From assembly GCA_964365025.1 (NCBI GenBank), contig CAYIOJ010000018.1:1-17503 (forward strand): a stretch of 17,503 nt of DNA, given 5' to 3'. Under the pieces are notes generated by a model, which saw only the letters and a list, made by a program, of their open reading frames with translations, had not been told where the DNA came from and searched no databases. Shown here piece by piece: positions 13,401 to 17,503 of this stretch. How positions within the stretch are numbered: position 1 is the first letter of the stretch; every line of letters begins with the position of its first letter. This DNA is from UBA10003 sp964365025. Its GTDB lineage: Bacteria > Patescibacteriota > Patescibacteriia > Magasanikbacterales > UBA10003. Position numbers and translations under genes: made by a program.

Positions 13401-16400
13401 CTGTCACTGGCTGGTCCGGAAAATTCAGCGCGGAGTCAACGGTAGTAGGCGGTAAGTCATTAAAAGTGGATGCGACCACGTCACTTACCGTTTCTTTAGC
13501 TAAAAACACCACATATATTGTTTCTTTCTGGGCCAAAGGCAAATCCGGCGAGGAATTGACTTTTGATATTAATCCTTCTTCTTGCGTCGGTACCTGTCCG
13601 GTTGATTCTGTTACAGGGCAGAAAGTGACGCTTCATTCTGATTGGCAAAATTTTAATCTCGGGCCTTTTATGGTTGATTGGGATCCGGCCGCAGCTTCCA
13701 GCACAGTGCAGATTTCCAGCAACGCCGGTTTTTATCTGGATAATTTTGCGGCCAAACAGATGAGCGAGAATGTTTATGTTGTTAAGGATTCGTGGCAAAC
13801 ACTGCCTGCTTGCGATAATTTGTTAGGTGACGAATTCGGCCAGTCGCAGGGCGGCAGTTTTACCAATCCCTATCGCTTGGTGCCGCAAGCCATGCTGGGC
13901 TGTCAAAAATATACTGACCGGCAAAATCAGGAAGTGGCGGTGAAATCATTCACTTCAATGTGCCGCGAAGAAGCAGTCGGGTGCGAGGAGTTTACAGATA
14001 CGCATAATAATCAAACTGTGGAAAAAACTTTTGCCAATGCCGTTTGCGAATACGAGGTTGATCCAACCACCGGTCTGCAATCTAAAAACGCGACAGATGA
14101 TTCAGTTGAATGCCCAGATGCCAATGATAATAATCTTTGTTCAATTCTTCCCGGCCAGTCGCAGTGTCGTTTTACTATTGTCAAGAATCAGTTGCCCCAG
14201 CCCAAAACCGGTTTTAGTGTCGCGCAAGATTATGGGACCGTGGCAGTTCCGGCTGATAATAAAGTTTATCTGGTAAATGATAAAAATAATTATTGCTCGG
14301 CGGATCAGCTGGGCTGCGCGGCTTTGGGCGCGGTGAGTTACAGTGCGACCAGCATCGCTCAAGTTTTAGGTTTGGCTTATTTAAAAAATCAGCCGGACGC
14401 CTATGGCCAAATTATGTGCGCGCAAGAAGCTAACGGTTGCGGGGAATTTAAGACCGCGCAGGGAGCGGCGTATTTCAAAGACCCGGCGGTTAAAAATAAT
14501 TTTTGCGAATTTAAAACTAATTCGTTGGGTAGCTTGACCATTTCAGGTTGGTATAAAAAGGATGTAGGATTTTGTGATAATCAATTTGGTGAAATCTGCG
14601 CGAGCGACAGCGATTGCGCCACTCCCGAAAAATGTGTGTTTAATGTTCCTTGCGATTATCCAGATAAAGAATATACAATACTTAAAAATGGAGATGATAA
14701 ATATGATGGCATGGTCGGCCTCTGCCCGTCCGAGCAAAACGGCTGTTCAGAATTTATTGACCCGATAGACACTTCGGCCATGCATCCGGACGGCACCCCG
14801 TATTTTGTCATTAACAATTTCAAACTGGATCGGACGACCTGTAGTAATCAGGCAAGCGTCCAAGAAGGATGCGTGTTATTTGATGAAACGAGCAAGGGTA
14901 TCGCCCAATGGGCAGCTTTTAGAACTTATGACAAAAGCGCCAAAGAGCAGAATCAGAAAGTCAATCCGGTGGATTGTGGGTCTAAAGGCGAGAAAGAGGC
15001 GATTGACAATCTGGATTGCGTGAATGGAGACAACGACGCCAATAACGCCAACACGATTTTGAAAGTCCGGCGTGACCGGGTTTGCGGCGAGTGGCTGGCG
15101 TGCAAAAGTTCAATGAGCGTGCGCGACGACAACGCGCCCGGCGGTTGGAAGGAAATGTGCACCGAACTGGCTCCCTGCGTGGAAGCAAACAGCCAAGCCA
15201 CCACTTTGACCGGCAAATGCTCTAAATGGGACAAAGTTGTTAATCAAGCCAAAGTAACTGTAGCTAGCTATCAAAATCGTTTTAACGGTATCTGGTCTTG
15301 GTTCGCGCCGGAATATAGCGGCTATCTTTTGCCCGAAGCATATCAAATCAATTCTCTGTCTGTTTCTTCCGATAGTAAACTCGTTGGGCAAACTGCCACG
15401 AAAGAGGTATTCATCGGCCAAGGCGGCGTTACACAATCCTGCCGCGGTTTTGCCCAAGCCGACACGCCGGAAGGCTTGTGTTCCTACACCAAAGTTACTT
15501 ACAGCGCTCAAAACAGCGAACCCCTCACTCAATACTTTCCGTACAATCAATTGCTTGGAGCCGAAGGCCTGTGTTCCGGCGGATTTGATGAATTGGGCAA
15601 TTTTAAAAAAGGCCTGTCTTGCGTCCATTCCGGCAATTGCTCCGATGACCGGCCCATAATTAATCCGGCTGAAGCCGCTTTTGCCATTAAAGAGCATGGC
15701 ACCTGTCTTTTGGAAAAACAAATCAGTAAGTCCCGCGGCTGGGAGGGGTATTGTCTGGACCCGTCGGCTTATGTCATTGCGAGCCCCGCAGGGGCGAAGC
15801 AATCTCAACCCAAAAACTGCACCCTGTGGTATCCACTCACCACGCCATCCGGCTCGGTGAGCTCCGACCATCTCTACGCCAGTGCCGGCTATGTGCCGCC
15901 CATGGGCTCGGGCAAGTATTGGTGCGTGAACGCCAAGGGGAATGCCAGTCGGACAAACGGCTCTCATTATTTGTATAAATTATTTGAAGATGATCCGAGA
16001 TTTTTTCCGCCCACTGATGATGGATATAATGAGGATAATTTGATGAAGGGTAGCCAGTGTGAGACATTAACTGGAGCATTCAGCGAATATTCCTGTCCAA
16101 CTCAAACTGAACCCAGCAAGCAATGCCCATATGGCGAAAATAATTGCACCTTGACTTTGATGATTCCTGGTGTCAGTCTCACGCCATCTGAAATAGTCAA
16201 TCCGGTTCCGTCGGGCACCAAAATTCATTTGTCAGAAGTGGTGGCCCTGGGCTTGGAGCCGGTCAAGACATACGACGACAATTGGCCGGGTGAGGAAGTC
16301 TTAATTTTCCGCGACCAGCGCTTGGCCGACATCAAAGATGTTCAACCAAATGAACAAGATACTGACGGCCGTTATTGGTCCGGGCCGCTTAAAGCCCTGG

Positions 16401-17503
16401 GTCAACAATGGGCTATGGATGTGGTTTGGGTAGAAGATAGAAATCAGCCGAAAGAAATTGCCTATGAAAGATTGAATACCAGTTTTTGTAAAACCTTCCG
16501 AGCCGGCAAAGAGGCGAGTTTAATGGCCTTTAGAGCAATTTTTGATCAGAACGGAATGTTAAAAGAACTGCGCAGTAAAATTTGCGACGATGGTTCTAAT
16601 CGGAGCGGTATGCGTATAGATTTGAATATCTATTTAACAGAAGTTTGCACCGGTATTAGGCAAGTTGTTGATAATGGCGAGACGGCCAAAGATTCTCCTA
16701 TGGGCTTTTTGGCCAAAGGCCGTACCGACAGATTATGGCAAGCGAGTCAGTATAAATTGGGAAAGGATTTGACCGCCGCCCCTAAGCTGGACTTACAGTA
16801 TAATCAAATGTTTGCTCCTTTTGGCTCATTCAGTCGGATGCAAGATCCCATAATCAAAACCATTTCTCAATATGCCACCTCCACTGTTAATGCTGTTAAA
16901 CTTAATCAAGTTCGTCAGGCTGGTTTTTGGCCGATTTGGATGTCGCCGGGTGGAGCCACGCCTTTAAACTGCGAAGGGGCTAATGGCGGAGATTGCGGGA
17001 ATATTGGTCTGTGCGATGATGGGCCAAATAAAGGGATGACTTGCAATGTAAAGAATGCAAACAAAGATAATGGGTGCGAAGAGAATGTTGATAATGGTGA
17101 GTGCGTGGCGAATAATTTAGATAAGCAAAATCAGAAGATTTGCCAGGGTGTTACTAGCGGCAAGAATTTGTTAGAGTCGGGGATTGTCTGCGTGGATAAG
17201 ATAAGTTATGATTGCCCAAAGCCAAACACCGAATATGGTCCATGTCAAAACGGGTCCTGTGCCAGTTTTAACAAGATTATTTGTTCCAACGATAATGATT
17301 GCATAGTTACAGCCAGTTCAGTCACTTGCGACTTTATTCCAGTTGTTTGGAAATGTGTTGGCGGTAAGACCGATGGTCAATCCTGCGATAAAGATGACAA
17401 AGACGCTTGCCAAGGCGGCACTACACATTATGACTGCGATAAGCAGGACAACATCCGCGGTCTCTGCGTGGGCGGACTCAATCACGGCTTGATCTGCGGT
17501 TCG
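10493..17503 (+). CDS. Giant secreted Cys-rich protein, 3'-partial (at least 2337 codons)
   Basis: A single open frame runs from ATG 10493 to the window end with no stop. A signal peptide is clear: basic RNKRKK, hydrophobic VWLSVFVMALSFNFVV, likely cleavage after Ala33 (KTVRA). Residues 34 to about 400 are Cys-poor with hydrophobic helices. From about 549 the motif C-x5-G-C-x-x-[F/Y] recurs: first Cys at 579, 617, 704, 768, 931, 1157, 1268, 1309 and 1411, with variants at 549 (T for G) and 1450 (longer spacing). Residues of about 950-1090 look like a beta-sandwich carbohydrate-binding domain (FENG, GGKSLKV, YIVSFWAKG, YLDNF). The visible C-terminus has C-x2-G-x3-G-x2-C repeats from Cys2174, 2288 and 2325. 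A palindromic element is translated near residue 1761. I do not recognise the protein; a large disulfide-bonded surface protein is inferred. Confidence 0.9.
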   Translation, partial: MFQDWRNKRKKVWLSVFVMALSFNFVVIKTVRAVLPAPLPVTIIAEPVDEIKKGIGATITTALWSGLGYFIDKLTYETAVWLASGNLGQKPLWMTSGGAFFDTIADGAIGEMVYAIGDNNAFLKKYGISLCVPPDLKFQMWLQLEMAEQWQPATPHCSFKQIKNSWQQLNPYSDDYNPQRARQALSGIGVGFRPGQNDLSVLLGTNSAISEYSARQKEWAKDEADYSGKVVAPKDTSGQAKVPVSTIEKLFEEVPTGEDTKKAKIAQSQSTSDALAQGNISGVFTNVGRIFVNTLTNKLMTKMMNKGLLALSDLFGSDETTASPEAQVVGGRQAAEIAFAEFLKPNLPSVEQWNYTGELAADCSGNPSPYCGVMDNSLQTALAQAESGGAMTVKEALEKGFLHGDWFLLPPNSDCPREAYCYENLVKLRQLRILPIGWELAAKASSADAPTSLKKAIDAFADPAANNKFYHLIDPYWILKAPVAKCGAMAYSANFLMSPQADGTGGQRVEYCADVQNCVDEDENGQCNKGSWGYCQKEKNRWLLGADSCDAQFNTCTTYANSKGQTASYLANTIEKSICNADNVGCRAYSTFADLSSDQWQWNLNKKIYFDKDAQSCDYANEGCSQFVRTGFGLIGGAEVSNEKVNLKKAPEYYNCYGETLAAANNYQFSSSTPWAVNKADLSKIFDSWKSQNKEQCGRFASVCSYDEVGCEKYTPANNDLPIPGILTENDLCPSGCAGYEAFKQQDTLFEIAPTQLAYFIPATAKSCEAIETGCDEFINLEAQTVGGEGKEYYTELRQCSQNENDGAVFYTWEGSDTAGYQLRSFNLKFTSATDKSPASTLPIDNDYLAKCSEALYKTKAADADCREFYDKDGNKSYRLYTKTITVSATDCKKLRKTVSDESSCDSTSGVWESNQKICTYLAIPKEGQSCKAAVVGCRAYKGNAGNNFFDLPGFPITFENGTVGQDAKPVTGWSGKFSAESTVVGGKSLKVDATTSLTVSLAKNTTYIVSFWAKGKSGEELTFDINPSSCVGTCPVDSVTGQKVTLHSDWQNFNLGPFMVDWDPAAASSTVQISSNAGFYLDNFAAKQMSENVYVVKDSWQTLPACDNLLGDEFGQSQGGSFTNPYRLVPQAMLGCQKYTDRQNQEVAVKSFTSMCREEAVGCEEFTDTHNNQTVEKTFANAVCEYEVDPTTGLQSKNATDDSVECPDANDNNLCSILPGQSQCRFTIVKNQLPQPKTGFSVAQDYGTVAVPADNKVYLVNDKNNYCSADQLGCAALGAVSYSATSIAQVLGLAYLKNQPDAYGQIMCAQEANGCGEFKTAQGAAYFKDPAVKNNFCEFKTNSLGSLTISGWYKKDVGFCDNQFGEICASDSDCATPEKCVFNVPCDYPDKEYTILKNGDDKYDGMVGLCPSEQNGCSEFIDPIDTSAMHPDGTPYFVINNFKLDRTTCSNQASVQEGCVLFDETSKGIAQWAAFRTYDKSAKEQNQKVNPVDCGSKGEKEAIDNLDCVNGDNDANNANTILKVRRDRVCGEWLACKSSMSVRDDNAPGGWKEMCTELAPCVEANSQATTLTGKCSKWDKVVNQAKVTVASYQNRFNGIWSWFAPEYSGYLLPEAYQINSLSVSSDSKLVGQTATKEVFIGQGGVTQSCRGFAQADTPEGLCSYTKVTYSAQNSEPLTQYFPYNQLLGAEGLCSGGFDELGNFKKGLSCVHSGNCSDDRPIINPAEAAFAIKEHGTCLLEKQISKSRGWEGYCLDPSAYVIASPAGAKQSQPKNCTLWYPLTTPSGSVSSDHLYASAGYVPPMGSGKYWCVNAKGNASRTNGSHYLYKLFEDDPRFFPPTDDGYNEDNLMKGSQCETLTGAFSEYSCPTQTEPSKQCPYGENNCTLTLMIPGVSLTPSEIVNPVPSGTKIHLSEVVALGLEPVKTYDDNWPGEEVLIFRDQRLADIKDVQPNEQDTDGRYWSGPLKALGQQWAMDVVWVEDRNQPKEIAYERLNTSFCKTFRAGKEASLMAFRAIFDQNGMLKELRSKICDDGSNRSGMRIDLNIYLTEVCTGIRQVVDNGETAKDSPMGFLAKGRTDRLWQASQYKLGKDLTAAPKLDLQYNQMFAPFGSFSRMQDPIIKTISQYATSTVNAVKLNQVRQAGFWPIWMSPGGATPLNCEGANGGDCGNIGLCDDGPNKGMTCNVKNANKDNGCEENVDNGECVANNLDKQNQKICQGVTSGKNLLESGIVCVDKISYDCPKPNTEYGPCQNGSCASFNKIICSNDNDCIVTASSVTCDFIPVVWKCVGGKTDGQSCDKDDKDACQGGTTHYDCDKQDNIRGLCVGGLNHGLICGS
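15773..15806 (+). repeat. Palindromic element translated within the giant protein
   Basis: ATTGC (15776-15780) pairs with GCAAT (15799-15803), and GCCCC (15783-15787) pairs with GGGGC (15791-15795) around GCA. It is of the widespread GTCATTGCGAG...GCAATCT type. In frame it encodes VIASPAGAKQSQ (about residues 1761-1772), which interrupts an otherwise Cys- and aromatic-rich region. Confidence 0.75.

Noticed and set aside
15110..15967. Minus-strand open frame of 285 codons
   Set aside because: It lies entirely antisense to the giant gene, whose frame is continuous and has clear repeats. The translation shows no recognisable family, signal or start context, and GC-rich codons of the sense strand explain the lack of stops.

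Overview
The window reads as a chromosomal segment of a reduced-genome Candidate Phyla Radiation (Patescibacteria) bacterium, probably of the Parcubacteria side. This is inferred from gene style and is not proven. The signs are short, tightly packed genes, many starts without a Shine-Dalgarno (SD) sequence, -10 boxes 6-7 nt before start codons (leaderless mRNAs), short palindromic repeats inside coding genes, a small coiled-coil protein of a kind I associate with this group, and a giant secreted Cys-rich protein. UGA is a normal stop: it ends two genes, and the UGA-reading release factor RF2 is encoded.

Layout. (1) 2-1114: 3' part of groEL, closed by a hairpin terminator. (2) 1183-4055: a promoter, then proS (archaeal/Thermus-type prolyl-tRNA synthetase) and a radical SAM/SPASM protein. 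This pair uses strong SDs and many AGG arginine codons, unlike its neighbours, so it may be a transferred cassette. (3) 4063-5166: prfB without the usual programmed frameshift, ending at a bidirectional terminator shared with a convergent gene. (4) 5223-5627 (minus): C-terminal half of an ATP-grasp ligase, apparently truncated but with a plausible leaderless promoter. (5) 5706/5745-9171: a five-gene plus-strand operon with small gaps and overlaps: membrane protein resembling an ECF S-component, DHFR/RibD-C-like reductase, CofE/FolC2-like gamma-glutamyl ligase, TsaC/Sua5 and RsmA/KsgA. The first three could form a folate uptake, reduction and glutamylation module; the last two serve tRNA and rRNA modification. 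tsaC and rsmA carry three in-frame palindromic insertions. (6) 9155-9625: a near-consensus promoter, a leader with two hairpins and a coiled-coil protein. (7) 9687-17503: an extended -10 promoter drives a membrane-anchored protein with thrombospondin type 3-like calcium loops, followed after 4 nt by an open reading frame of at least 2337 codons that runs off the window.

The most unusual content is the pair in (7). The giant protein has a signal peptide, about eleven copies of a C-x5-G-C-x-x-[F/Y] motif, one embedded carbohydrate-binding-like beta-sandwich, and a different Cys repeat at its visible end. I do not recognise its function; a surface or adhesion role with the preceding anchored protein is an inference. 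No tRNA, rRNA, CRISPR array or insertion sequence was seen.
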